From Desulfarculales bacterium UBA702 (GTDB lineage: Bacteria; Desulfobacterota; Syntrophobacteria; Syntrophobacterales; Syntrophobacteraceae): a DNA stretch of 64,000 nt. Below, in pieces: positions 1 through 10,042 of this stretch; within the stretch, counting starts at the first letter, position 1; the number at the start of each line of letters is the position of its first letter. The notes under the pieces are model-generated. The model saw only the letters and a list, made by a program, of their open reading frames with translations. It made no database searches and was not told the origin of the DNA. Position numbers and translations under genes: made by a program. The DNA is taken from NCBI GenBank assembly GCA_002298165.1, contig DBMI01000110.1, positions 50,431-114,430 of the forward strand, given 5' to 3'.

Positions 1-117
1 GCGCGGACATCAACAGCAATGGTTTATCACCACCACCCGAACGATCCTAATTAAATCAAAAAACCAACGGTTCGGTAAACGCCGGGCCGGGCGGAATAAA
101 ATATCAGGAGATGCATT

Positions 118-627
118 ATGGCAATTAGCAACTTGAGGGAATTGTACATTTATGAACTGCAGGATCTATATTCAGCTGAAAGCCAGATAATAGATGCCCT
201 GCCTAAGATGGTGGAAGCGACAGATGATGCCATGCTCAAGCGTGCCTTTGAAAAGCATCTGGAAGTCACAAAAGAGCAGAAGAAAAGGCTGGAAAGAATT
301 TTTTCGCAGCTGAATGAAAACCCTGGCAATGGGACATGCGAAGGCATAAGAGGCATCATCAAAGAAGGGGAAAGCTTTATCAAAAAAGAGAAAAGCTTCT
401 TCAGGGAAGACATTGATAAAGATGTTTTGAACGCGGCATTGATCGGCAGCGCTCAACGGGTCGAACACTACGAAATATCTGCTTACGGAACCGCAAGGAC
501 GTATGCCAACCGTCTGGGACTGCCCGAGCAGGCCGCGTTGCTCCAAAAGACGCTGGAAGAGGAAGTAGAAGCCGACCGTGAGCTTACCAACATTGCGGAA
601 ACTTCGATCAATGCCGAGGCCGCTTAG
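118..627 (+). CDS. DUF892 (YciF-like) ferritin-like protein
   Basis: The 169-residue product matches the DUF892/YciE-YciF family: a four-helix ferritin-like fold beginning with the family signature LRELYIYELQDLYSAESQ near residues 6-23 and carrying Glu and His residues spaced as in dimetal-binding helices (EKHLEVTKEQ, RVEHYEISAYGTA). Members are linked to stress responses, but their reaction is not settled. A good ribosome site (AGGAG at about 106-110) precedes the ATG. The gene stands alone: the next gene lies convergent on the other strand. Family assignment is firm; function is not. Confidence 0.9.
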   Translation: MAISNLRELYIYELQDLYSAESQIIDALPKMVEATDDAMLKRAFEKHLEVTKEQKKRLERIFSQLNENPGNGTCEGIRGIIKEGESFIKKEKSFFREDIDKDVLNAALIGSAQRVEHYEISAYGTARTYANRLGLPEQAALLQKTLEEEVEADRELTNIAETSINAEAA

Positions 628-844
628 GCCGGTTACTAACGACAACCTACCAGCCGGCCCGGCCCGGCGTCACCAAACGGGCGAGACCTGGATCGTTCAT
701 GCTTCGGATTGCTATGTCCGAACGGTAGCGTAGTGAGAGCCTTCCGGCCCTGGTTTGTAAATCGGAGAAGAAATGTTTATCCTCAGGCGATAATCATACT
801 CCCCCTATTTCTCTCATGTAGATCTTCATCAACAAAGGTGATGG

Positions 845-1849
845 TTAAACTCGGTCTGGCAGAGAATTCTTTTGCTTCATGATCAAGGGTTTGCCTGTAA
901 AGGCGAAGACCAGCATCCCTAAAGAGAGCCAGAAGGCTTCACGAATCCGCCGCATGATGCAAAATGCCGCACCAAGCGATGACCCAAGGCCAAATCCGGC
1001 CGAAACAAGGATAGCACCTCCATCCTGAACCCCAAGTGAGCCCGGGATCATAAAACCCAAAGCGGCAAATAGCATTACCAGCGCATCCAGGCTCAAGGCA
1101 ATGCTCCAGTCGATCGGGTGCCCCAGCAGCCGGAAAATAATGAAAACTTCGGTTCCGTGGAGAAGCCAGCTAGTAAATAGCCACAGGAAAGAAATAAAAG
1201 CGAGGCGAGGATTTTCCCGGTAAAACCCGGCAAGGCTTGAATCGAGGCTGGCGAGTTCCGTCTCTTTTTGCTTGAGTATCCTGGGGCACAGACCAAATTT
1301 TTCCAGGAAATGAATTCCGGATACAAAAGGATTCTTACGCTGAATGGCAATAAACGTAAGTCCCGCAAAGCCGAGCACCAAGGTTGCAACGCCCAGCCAG
1401 CCAAGATCGAGCCCCTTGGTGTCCAGTGTTAAAGCCGTCAGACTCAGCCCGGTCAGGATGTACAACACGAGGCTCAATACAAAAATCGCCTTCTGGATCA
1501 CCACGGATATGGTCGCATCATCCCATGAGACGCCGAGCGCATTCAGTCGCTGGATCCTGAAGAGTTCACCCCCTATCGATGCCGTGGGAGTAAGCTGATT
1601 TAAAGAATCGCCCGACAGGCGCAGCCAAAAGAGCTGTCCCAATGACGGACGACTTGTTTTATTCGGGAAAAGACTTCTCCAGGAAAATGCTCCGAAAAGA
1701 TTTACCAGACCATAGGGGACCAGCAGCAAAGGCCAATAATAGCCGACTTCCAGAAAGTACCGGCTCACATTCACCCAGCCAAGTTCCTTCAGAAACAATG
1801 CGAGGGTAATAAGTGCAATTACAAGTAGAATCAGGTTTAAACGACGCAT
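845..1849 (-). CDS. Flippase-like membrane protein (LPG synthase TM family, UPF0104)
   Basis: A 334-residue polytopic membrane protein of the lysylphosphatidylglycerol synthase transmembrane-region family. Hydrophobic segments occur from the N-terminus (LNLILLVIALITLALFLKEL) to the C-terminus, with the family-like stretch LRLSGDSLNQLTPTASIGGE at about residues 77-96 and PGSLGVQDGG near residue 270. It lacks the soluble aminoacyl-transferase domain of MprF, so lipid aminoacylation is not expected. Related proteins are proposed to move or help make envelope lipids. It is upstream of no obvious partner; the sulfotransferase on the same strand lies about 85 bp upstream and may be co-transcribed. 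Confidence 0.85.
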   Translation of the reverse strand: MRRLNLILLVIALITLALFLKELGWVNVSRYFLEVGYYWPLLLVPYGLVNLFGAFSWRSLFPNKTSRPSLGQLFWLRLSGDSLNQLTPTASIGGELFRIQRLNALGVSWDDATISVVIQKAIFVLSLVLYILTGLSLTALTLDTKGLDLGWLGVATLVLGFAGLTFIAIQRKNPFVSGIHFLEKFGLCPRILKQKETELASLDSSLAGFYRENPRLAFISFLWLFTSWLLHGTEVFIIFRLLGHPIDWSIALSLDALVMLFAALGFMIPGSLGVQDGGAILVSAGFGLGSSLGAAFCIMRRIREAFWLSLGMLVFAFTGKPLIMKQKNSLPDRV

Positions 1850-1933
1850 TGGTTATTATCGACTTAGGATTTCATAATGTCTGCAGATGACCAAGCCTCA
1901 TGCGCTGAGACGGCGGCGACAAATTTCATCACA

Positions 1934-3106
1934 CTATTCGGAAACAATCCCGAAATGCTCGGTGTAGAAACGAAAGCGTTGGCGCTCGGACTCCAGTTCC
2001 AGACCATAATCTTCAAGCTTGTAAGCATGAATCCCATTCTTATTTTGCGGATTTTTTTCCATAAAGCCGCGCATTGCCTCTTCGGACTCACTCGTGAGTT
2101 CCATGCCAAAGTGGGAATAAATGCACTTTACCACATTTAGCGGATCATTGACGAGATCGGGATACTTCACGTCGAAAAAGCGATCCCGCAATTCCGGGTG
2201 ATTCTTACGAAAATCCATTCCCAGTCGAGCGCCTTTTGCCCAATGTACGGCGATTTCCAGCCCCAGTTTCGGTTTATCTATGGAGTCCACGAAAGGCGCC
2301 CGCAATATTTCCGTAAAGCTCGCGCAAGAGGCGAGGACTTTGGCCGGATCGCGATGGGTCATTACGACAAGGGCGTCGGGGTAGATCTGGAAAAGCTCAT
2401 CAATCGAGAACAGGTGGCTCGGCGCCTTAAGTACCCAGTGATTTCCGGGACAGCGCCACTGGAGATGCTGCAGAAATTCCCTGTGGCATTCGTATGAAGG
2501 AAGCTTATCCAGACCCTCATGCCAGCGACGGAATGAGGAAACAAAGAACATCGATTCGAATACCTGACTTCGAAATGAATGTGCCGTAATTGCAATACAC
2601 TCCTGAGGAAGCCTGGCATCGATGATGTGAGACGTTTTGAACCTGGGCATCAGAAGATTTAGCCATTTAAGTTCCCGCCCGGCCTGGAAAATGCGGGGGT
2701 CCGAGTCAATGTAAGTCCACCGCGGGGGAGGAGAAGGGTACATAACCTCCCATACCAGCGGCGAGCGGTTCCTCACATCTGCCGCCATCAAGGCTTGCAG
2801 AAGGGTTGATCCGGTCCTGGGAAGTCCGGTTATGAAAATTGGCCGATGGATTTTTTCTTCTGCTATTTCGGGATGCCGTTTGCGATCTTCCCGCAGCTTC
2901 AGCCGGTTCCGCAGGAGGCCAAGGACATAATTGCGGGCGCAGATGCGTCCTATCAGGTTAAGATCCGCATCGTTTTCAAGGGATTGGACGAGGAACTGAA
3001 ATGCCTGCTCAAATGACTCATCACCGAAGTCATCGAGGCCCGTCTGCCGGGCGGCTGTTTTGAGAAGGTCAGGTCCTTCGATGCTTGTGAAAGAGAGATG
3101 GTTCAT
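1934..3106 (-). CDS. Sulfotransferase family protein
   Basis: A soluble sulfotransferase of about 390 residues. The PAPS 5'-phosphosulfate loop is visible as FITGLPRTGSTLLQ, followed later by VVMTHRDPAKVLASCAS, which fits the 3'-phosphate-binding region. It should transfer sulfate from PAPS to an unknown acceptor, perhaps a lipid or glycan. I chose the ATG at 3104-3106 (MNHLSF); the reading frame also opens at a TTG at 3187, but that extension looks like non-coding sequence. Neither start has a strong ribosome site. It lies divergent to the glycosyltransferase/RND genes, which suggests envelope work, but no substrate can be read from the sequence. Confidence 0.85.
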   Translation of the reverse strand: MNHLSFTSIEGPDLLKTAARQTGLDDFGDESFEQAFQFLVQSLENDADLNLIGRICARNYVLGLLRNRLKLREDRKRHPEIAEEKIHRPIFITGLPRTGSTLLQALMAADVRNRSPLVWEVMYPSPPPRWTYIDSDPRIFQAGRELKWLNLLMPRFKTSHIIDARLPQECIAITAHSFRSQVFESMFFVSSFRRWHEGLDKLPSYECHREFLQHLQWRCPGNHWVLKAPSHLFSIDELFQIYPDALVVMTHRDPAKVLASCASFTEILRAPFVDSIDKPKLGLEIAVHWAKGARLGMDFRKNHPELRDRFFDVKYPDLVNDPLNVVKCIYSHFGMELTSESEEAMRGFMEKNPQNKNGIHAYKLEDYGLELESERQRFRFYTEHFGIVSE

Positions 3107-3543
3107 AGGAATGAGGCGGCAAAAGTTCTTGATAATCGCCGCCGGCCCGTTCTGTCTAACGCTGCTCAGTTGGAACAATCTGGGCAATTTTCTAACACCT
3201 GTTGAATGGGTGGGTTTAAGAATTACCTCTCCAGCTATCTGCTAAGCGTTGGTTTTCTATCCGGAATGTGTGGGATATATATTTAGAGCTGGTTTTCAAA
3301 ACAGCTCGGGTGTGTGCCGTTTTGTACTTCTCGACACAGGACATTGCGAGTGATTATAGTCATGCCGGTATACAATGGGAAGCATTCACCTGGCAAGATT
3401 TTGTCCATATTCATCGGTGTATTCGAACATAACGTATTTGCATTATAGACAATAGGATAGATTGCGTTTATGCAAGGAAATCACTAATAATTCTTATGCG
3501 CTAATGACCCTTAAGTGTTCGACGCCAGAAGTTATACAGGAGA
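3107..3543. other. Divergent intergenic region
   Basis: About 435 AT-richer bases between the sulfotransferase (reverse) and the glycosyltransferase remnant (forward). It must hold both promoters. I see no convincing -35/-10 pair at the standard spacing, no RNA gene and no repeat. Confidence 0.5.
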
Positions 3544-5335
3544 ATGTCTGCCTCGATGTCCTATATAAAAGATTTCCTGCAGATAATAACGAGAAAACCG
3601 GTCCTGTTGATTTCGATATTAGCACTGCCCACTGCCATGATCGGAGTTCATTCCCTCGCATTGTTTGACGGCAGCACTGCTTTTCCCCAGGTTGCCCGCG
3701 AAATGCGCTACTCAGGCGACTGGATCACGCCACATCTAATTAATGCGGCCCATCTTGATAAACCCCCTCTTGTCTACTGGCTCATAGGTATCACCCAGCA
3801 GCTTATCGGTGAACAAGAAACCGCCGCCCGTATCTGGCCGGCTCTGGCCTACTGGTTGACAATTCCTCTCATAGGCGGCATGGGCGCCCAACTGTACGGA
3901 AGACGAGCGGGTTGGTTAAGTGCATTGGTCTACGGCACTTGTGTCGGTCCTTATCTTTTCAGCCGACTGGTTGGGCCCGATGTAATTCTTTGTTTATGGA
4001 TAGTTCTGGCGATTTTCTCATACATAAAGTCAACCGGGGCAAGCAATAAATACGGTGGCTTTTTTCTTTTCTCTATTTTTGGGTCGATCGGGCTGGCCGG
4101 GCTTACCAAGGGAGTTCTCGGAATGGGGATTCCCGCCGGGGTAGTAGGTCTGCACGCGTTAATCAGCGGCCATTGGAAAAGTTTCTTTCCTGGCGAACCC
4201 TTGGCGGCATCGCTTTTATGCTGACAATTCTAGCCCCCTGGTCTGCGCTCGTGGCGAGGGCAAACCCCGACTTCCTCTGGTATTTCTTTGTCAGGGAGCA
4301 CCTTTTGCGGTTTACCGGGCAGCGCTACCCCAGGGATGAGTTCTTAAGTGCGCCGATATTCCTGGCCTTCGCCCTGCTTTGGACTTTCCCCTGGATGGCT
4401 CTCATACCACAGGCAGTGGCCGGAGCATTTCGCCGCCTGCGGATAGGGGAATGGCGAAAAACCGGCGACTTGCTCCCATTTTTGTGGGGCTCGCTTGTGA
4501 TCGGCCTTTTTACGGCTTCGAGCAGCCGGATGGAATACTATTCCCTGCCTGCAATTCCTGCTTTTGCACTCCTGCTTGGCAAGCTCTGGGACGAAGCGCT
4601 TAAGGATGTGGAAGAAAAGAGACCTGCCGGGTTTGCAGTTTTCCCCCTTGCCTCCACTGGAATAGTGTTACTATTGGCGACCGGAGCCGCCTGGATCCTC
4701 ATGGGATCGTCGAAGGGGGCCATTTTTCATTTCATTAAGGGACATTGGCCCTGGTCGGACTTTTCCGAGGGCCACGGAATAATGGCCTGGAGCAAATACG
4801 CGATACCACGGCAGCTGTTTTGGCCGGGACGAGCCTGCTCTTTTTCGGGGCTTCCGCCGCACTGCACTTTTCTCGTCCGGGAGTTGCCTGTGGTTTGCTG
4901 GCTGGGCTTATGATACCGCTATTTATCTTGTGCAACTGGGGCTTTTCACTGATGGAGCCATTCATGTCCAGCAAGCCGATTGTGGAAATCCTGGCGAAAG
5001 TCGAGCCGGTCGATGCGATTGCAATTGAGGAGCCGCATGAATTTATGTGGGCCAGCGGAGTTGCATATTACGGCAAAAAGCCTGTGTATATTTTGAAAGA
5101 CCGGAAGAACGGCAATCAATCGCTGCCCCCGGACCGTAAAGCTATGTTTTTGGGCCGGGAGGAATTTCGGGATCTTTGGGCATCGGACAGGAGAATAGCC
5201 CTGGTACTGGAGCGCTCTTCCGTAAACGAAACCGCGGCGGTCCTTTCCGACCGCCCCCTCAAGGAGATAGGCGGGTACGGCTCTCGTCTGGTCTTCGTAA
5301 ACCTCGATCAAGTCAACCAAAATGTGGCTAAATAA
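3544..5335 (+). pseudogene. ArnT/PMT-like glycosyltransferase (GT39), two frameshifts
   Basis: Three overlapping reading frames together encode one integral-membrane glycosyltransferase of the ArnT/dolichyl-phosphate-mannose family (about 590 residues). Frame 1 (3544-4224) has the family start: VAREMRYSGDW, then HLDKPPLVYWL. It passes into frame 3 near an AAAA run at about 4177 (HWK then KFLSWRTLGG continues) and into frame 2 at about 4765-4790 (then LEQIRDTTAAVLAG). Both shifts equal loss of a single base. The usual acidic pair after the first TM segment (DE) reads DG here. The gene ends overlapping the RND gene by 14 bases, so they were probably one operon. It is either a decayed gene or a sequence-error artefact. 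Confidence 0.8.
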
Positions 5336-8078
5336 TCATTTATCCCGGCTGCTTGATATCTGGGCATCCTGGACGTTAAAGAGGCCCCTGCTTGTACTTG
5401 CGGCAGCCCTGGCAATTGCCGTCGGATCGATATACCTCGCTGCCGAAAGGCTGGAGTTGGTAACAGATCAGCTCGAACTGATCTCCCCTACCCATCCTTT
5501 GCTAAGATTAAGCGATAAGCTCGATAAATTCAGAATGGGAGGTAAGAGCAGCTTCACCGTTGTGGTCGAAGCCCCTCGACCACAGATGGCTGTTGATTTT
5601 ATCGAGCATCTCGCATCCGGAATCAACAAAGACAAGGAGCATTTTGAAGATTTCATAATCCGGATCGACCCGGACAGGTTCAAGAAATGGCAACTGCTTT
5701 ATCTGAGCAAGCAGGAACTGCTAGATGTCGTTCGGAAACTTGAAGAAAATGACAATTTTGTCCGAGGATTTTCGGAAAATCCTGATCTGATTGGTTTCCT
5801 CAAGCTCGCCAACCAGGAATTGACCTCGAAAATGGTGAGTGAAATATTCACAGGATTTCTCGATGAGCAAAAATCCGAAGATAGAGGCGATAGCAAGACC
5901 CCATTCGATCTCAGGTTTCTGATTGCGACATTCCAGGGATTGCTTGACTACCTCCAGGGCGTGCCCGCATTCGATTCTCCCTGGACCTCTTTTTTCAAAA
6001 GCTCCGGCCTGGATCCGAAGCTGGAAGGTTATTTCTGGGAAGGCGATAAGCGATTCCTGATGGCTTTCCTGATACCCAAAAAGTCTGAAAATGGATTTCT
6101 TACGGCAAGAGAATCCCTGGTCAAACTTAGAGAACTCATCGGAGAAGCAAAAAACCTCTTCCCTGAAGTGCAGGCAGGGATAACGGGCCAGGAGGCCCTT
6201 AGATACGATGAGGTTAACATCGTATCGGATGACATGACAAAAGCCACCTGGGTATCTCTTTTGGGCGTCTTCCTGTTGATGGTGGTTTTCTTCCGAGGCC
6301 TCCAAATGCCGCTGATACAGATTGCCACCCTCATTTTCGGCCTGTGCTGGGCCTTTGGATGCATTACCCTTCTCATCGGTCATTTAAATATCCTTTCGGT
6401 CGTTTTTGCACCTCTTCTGTGCGGCCTGGGGGTGGATTACGGCATTCATTGGATCTCCCGCTATGAGGAAGAGGAGGGGTATGCAAACGGAGATCCGCAA
6501 TCCATCATTAGGAGGGTCACCGAAAAATCGGGCAGGGCCATCTTCTATGCGGGTCTGAGCGGCGCGCTGTGCTTCCTTCCGCTTGCCTTTACGGGCTTCA
6601 GAGGCATCATGGAGATGGGCTACGTTACAGGCATCGGAATTTTGTGTGTCGTGGCCGCGACCTTTAGTGTGCTGCCGGCTTTAACTGTTCTGGTAAGGAA
6701 TAGACCACGGCGGAAATCACCGGCCACCGCCCGCGGGGAAATCAAGCTGCTGTTTCGAATAAGCCCTTTCGGGGGTCGGATTATTCTGGCTTTTTTGGTC
6801 CTTATCAGCCTTTCCGGGGCATGGGAAGCAACACGGGTTTTCTTCGATCCCAATCCACTTCGCCTTCAGTCCGCCGGCGCCGAATCGGTAATCTGGCAGA
6901 AAAAACTCATCGATAATGCCAAGCGGACTCCACTTTTTGCCAATGCTTTTTGCGATTCCCCGGAAGAGGCAAAAGGAAAGATGGTGGAGTTTGAAAGATT
7001 GCCATCGGTCTTCGAAGTCCAAAGCATCTTCTCCCTCCTGCCCGAAGACCAGGAGGAAAAACTTCCGATCGTTCATGCCTTGGGAAAAAGGCTTCCGGCC
7101 ATCAGGAACGTGGATTTGGATAAACGTCCGATAAACAGCGAAGAACTGGTGGACATAATCGAGAAGATGAAGTTCAAGATGCGGGATGATAAGGCCGAGG
7201 AATGGGGGAGCGGTAATCCCCTCGCTGAGCAGATGCGCCGCTTCAGGTCTCTTGCCCAGGATTTGATCAAAGTTCTCTCAGAGGCTAGAGATACCGACGG
7301 TGCCCTTCTGCGCTACAATAGGCGCTTTGCTGAAGACTCGAGGAGCAAGTGGGACCTTATCCGCGGCGGCGCAAATGCGACGCCGATTGAAATCATGGAT
7401 CTGCCGGAAATAATCAGGGACCGATTCGTTCAGGACGGTACATACCTGTTAAGAATATACCCCAGGGGTTCTATTTTCGAAGAACATGTGCTCGATAATT
7501 TCGTCAGGGAAATCCAGTGTGTGGACCCGGATGTGATCGGAGCGCCGGTATCCTTCTATGTCTTCTCCAATGCCATGAGAATTGCCTGCATCAAAGGTTC
7601 GGTTTACTCGTTATTAACAATTTTCATTTTGCTTATGCTCACATTTCGAGACTTAAAGACCAGCTTGCTGGCGCTCATTCCGTTGATTGCCGGCACCCTG
7701 TGGACCGTTGGAATTATGGGCGTGGCGAATATTCAGTTCAATCTTGCAAACTGTATGTTCATGCCGCTGATTTTGGGGGCCGGCGTCGAATACGCAATCA
7801 TCATCCTGCAGCGCTGGAAAGAGGGCGACACGATTCCCGGACATCTTCCTTTCAGCACCGGCAAAGGCGTTATAGTTGCCGCCCTGAGCACTACAATCGG
7901 TTTTGGAGCATTGATGATCTCGCAGCACCGCGGGATCTTCAGCCTTGGTTTTGTTGCGTGGGAGGGGAGTCTATGCGTACTCGTTTCCGCTGTAGTAATC
8001 CTTCCTGCCATTCTGTCATTGCTGCCCTCTGACGCCAGGACACGTTTTACGGCACCATCTACTGACCGTAACAGGTGA
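5322..8078 (+). CDS. RND/MMPL-family exporter, HpnN-like
   Basis: A 918-residue RND-superfamily membrane protein with the duplicated MMPL layout: one TM helix near residue 20, a large periplasmic domain (about 45-300), a five-helix bundle (about 305-435, including LGVDYGIHWISRYEEEE), another TM near 490, a second periplasmic domain and a final bundle (about 755-905, with LGAGVEYAIIILQRWKEG). This matches the hopanoid-biosynthesis-associated RND proteins (HpnN), which move hopanoids to the outer membrane in other bacteria. No hopanoid synthesis gene is in the window, so the cargo is inferred. The start overlaps the upstream glycosyltransferase by 14 bases, implying translational coupling. Confidence 0.85.
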   Translation: MWLNNHLSRLLDIWASWTLKRPLLVLAAALAIAVGSIYLAAERLELVTDQLELISPTHPLLRLSDKLDKFRMGGKSSFTVVVEAPRPQMAVDFIEHLASGINKDKEHFEDFIIRIDPDRFKKWQLLYLSKQELLDVVRKLEENDNFVRGFSENPDLIGFLKLANQELTSKMVSEIFTGFLDEQKSEDRGDSKTPFDLRFLIATFQGLLDYLQGVPAFDSPWTSFFKSSGLDPKLEGYFWEGDKRFLMAFLIPKKSENGFLTARESLVKLRELIGEAKNLFPEVQAGITGQEALRYDEVNIVSDDMTKATWVSLLGVFLLMVVFFRGLQMPLIQIATLIFGLCWAFGCITLLIGHLNILSVVFAPLLCGLGVDYGIHWISRYEEEEGYANGDPQSIIRRVTEKSGRAIFYAGLSGALCFLPLAFTGFRGIMEMGYVTGIGILCVVAATFSVLPALTVLVRNRPRRKSPATARGEIKLLFRISPFGGRIILAFLVLISLSGAWEATRVFFDPNPLRLQSAGAESVIWQKKLIDNAKRTPLFANAFCDSPEEAKGKMVEFERLPSVFEVQSIFSLLPEDQEEKLPIVHALGKRLPAIRNVDLDKRPINSEELVDIIEKMKFKMRDDKAEEWGSGNPLAEQMRRFRSLAQDLIKVLSEARDTDGALLRYNRRFAEDSRSKWDLIRGGANATPIEIMDLPEIIRDRFVQDGTYLLRIYPRGSIFEEHVLDNFVREIQCVDPDVIGAPVSFYVFSNAMRIACIKGSVYSLLTIFILLMLTFRDLKTSLLALIPLIAGTLWTVGIMGVANIQFNLANCMFMPLILGAGVEYAIIILQRWKEGDTIPGHLPFSTGKGVIVAALSTTIGFGALMISQHRGIFSLGFVAWEGSLCVLVSAVVILPAILSLLPSDARTRFTAPSTDRNR

Positions 8079-8451
8079 GGTACAATAATCTCATTTGGTG
8101 CCATCCTGGATTTAGTGCAGGCATAAATTTCCGTGGCCAATATCTGCTATATCCTTGCGGGTGAGGCAATCACCTGCCACAAGTGAAAAAATCGAGGAAG
8201 GCATAAGCCGGTAGTGAAATCATAGCCGACCATTTATCCGTAGAATCTGGTTGTGGCACGATTTCCCCGGCAGGCGGCCATCTGGGTATTGCGGAGACCC
8301 ATTACTTTGGATCTTCAATGGACCTTCTCCGCCGCTGGGATATTATCGCAGGAATGTGGGGCGCCTGTTCAGTGGATCGAGGTGTATCTTTGGTTTCACC
8401 AAGGTTTGATGCCAAGATTCCCGATGCGCCATTTAAATGCAGTGGACACTT
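8079..8451. other. Intergenic region, no gene seen
   Basis: About 370 bases between the RND gene (forward) and the small secreted protein (reverse), which converge here. Reading frames in it have no ribosome site or recognisable product. I see no strong intrinsic terminator. Confidence 0.4.
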
Positions 8452-8982
8452 CTAGTATTTCCACTGGCAGTAGTCTGGAAATTCAACCATTTTCCTGATT
8501 GCGTCAGGATTGCCTGACAGCGCTTGTTTTGCCAGTACCCCACAAGGAGAATTGGGTTTCCTGGTATAATATTGAGCAATGTTGTCCGCACAAGCATTGC
8601 ATGCTCCCATCTCCAGAAACTTTTCCTTCGAATAGCCGTAACTCTTCCCCGTTTGGGACCTATCTTTGGCCTTATACTCTTTACCAAGAACCTGGGCTAT
8701 GTTTTGAGCTTCCTGAGAATTTAGAAATCCATTATCAATCAACATATCAATACCTTTGATGTTGCCACTGCACAGATAACTAACGACAGATTCATGGTAT
8801 CGACTCCAGTAATTATCCGGCAATTTAGCTCTTTTGGCCAACACGTCCATTTTTTGATTATAATCTGGTTTGCCGTACTTGAGATCAGCGCAGGACATCT
8901 GGGCATGAGCCAAATTTCCTAACACAAAGCTGAAAATGATTGCTGCGAAGACCGCTGCGGTGCGTCTGCGATTGCGAGGCAT
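8452..8982 (-). CDS. Secreted protein of unknown function
   Basis: About 176 residues, not recognised. The ATG at 8980-8982 is preceded by GAGGAG with six bases spacing, and opens a clear Sec signal peptide (MPRNRRRTAAVFAAIIFSFV, cleavage likely after AHA). The mature part has six cysteines (for example MSCADLKYG, YLCSGN, GACNACADN, SPCGVL, DYCQWKY), suggesting disulfides in the periplasm; CNAC is a CxxC. A longer frame opens at 9018 but lacks a ribosome site. It could be an accessory or stress protein; I see no family. Confidence 0.65.
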   Translation of the reverse strand: MPRNRRRTAAVFAAIIFSFVLGNLAHAQMSCADLKYGKPDYNQKMDVLAKRAKLPDNYWSRYHESVVSYLCSGNIKGIDMLIDNGFLNSQEAQNIAQVLGKEYKAKDRSQTGKSYGYSKEKFLEMGACNACADNIAQYYTRKPNSPCGVLAKQALSGNPDAIRKMVEFPDYCQWKY

Positions 8983-9275
8983 TTTACACTCCTCTTTGGT
9001 CTTTTGAAAAATACCCATTTAATTGAAAATGAAGGATCGATTTCCAGTACTACCAATGCTGGAAACCGACCCTGCCCCGATACCTTTTTCTTAGCAGGAA
9101 AAACTAAACCAGGCAATGGAAGCGGGGAGGGGCTGATTAAACTTGGCCAAGGCTGTTGCCGTATATTAAAGGGTAACTACCCAAGGCGAAATCGTGATGA
9201 AGATTGCCGTCAATCACGCAGTATAAAAACATTGCCTGTGCCTGGATATTTTAGGAACAAGGAGGGGGCTGGACA

Positions 9276-9968
9276 ATGAAAAGCGAGCTTATCAAGATCC
9301 CGATAGCAGATGGCGAACAGGTTTCAGGAATTCTCTCCATTCCGGATTCCGATCGAATTGATACTGGAATCATCCTTGCGCATGGTGCCGGAAGAGATAT
9401 GAACCACCCGATGCTCGATTATCTGGCTGCGGGAATGGCCAATTCAGGATACCTCTGCCTGCGATTCAATTTCCCCTACATGGATAAGGGCAAGAAGGGC
9501 CCAGACAGCAAAGATGTTTTGTATCGTTCATGGAAGGGAGCATTCAGAGCACTCGCTGAACATAGTGAGTTCAAGCCAAAGCACATCTTCGCGGCCGGAA
9601 AATCCCTTGGAGGAAGGATCGCATCACAAATGGCCGCGGAAAAGGAACTTCCGGCGGAGGGGCTTATCTTGCTTGGATACCCGCTACATGCGCCAGGGAA
9701 AAAGGACAAGCTCCGAGACAGCCATCTTTATCAAATCCAGGTACCGATGCTTTTTTTCTCGGGTACCCGCGATCAGCTTTGTGACCTTCAGCTTTTGAAG
9801 CAAGTTCTGGCTAAAATGAGCGCACCTGTGGAATTGGAGATTATTGAAGGCGGCGATCACTCTTTTCAAGTGCCAAAATCTTATGGTACGGACGCACAGA
9901 AAATTTACGATCGGATACTTTGCCGGACAGTTGAATGGTTGGGGGACCGGACAGCAGCCAGAGAATAA
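9276..9968 (+). CDS. Alpha/beta hydrolase family protein
   Basis: A 230-residue soluble alpha/beta hydrolase, close to the group of small dienelactone-hydrolase-like proteins. The oxyanion/early motif ILAHGAGRDMNHP is at about residues 31-43, the nucleophile elbow is GKSLGG (Ser near residue 110), the acid is the Asp in GTRDQ and the base is the His in GGDHSF near the C-terminus. The substrate is unknown. A strong ribosome site (GGAGGGG) precedes the ATG. There is no clear operon partner; the MFS transporter follows after about 75 bases and could be co-transcribed. Confidence 0.85.
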   Translation: MKSELIKIPIADGEQVSGILSIPDSDRIDTGIILAHGAGRDMNHPMLDYLAAGMANSGYLCLRFNFPYMDKGKKGPDSKDVLYRSWKGAFRALAEHSEFKPKHIFAAGKSLGGRIASQMAAEKELPAEGLILLGYPLHAPGKKDKLRDSHLYQIQVPMLFFSGTRDQLCDLQLLKQVLAKMSAPVELEIIEGGDHSFQVPKSYGTDAQKIYDRILCRTVEWLGDRTAARE

Positions 9969-10042
9969 AAATGAAACAGGGCTTCTTTGCCTCTGAACAT
10001 TGCGGGACGGTGACAGGATTATAAAAACACTTCAATACAGGC

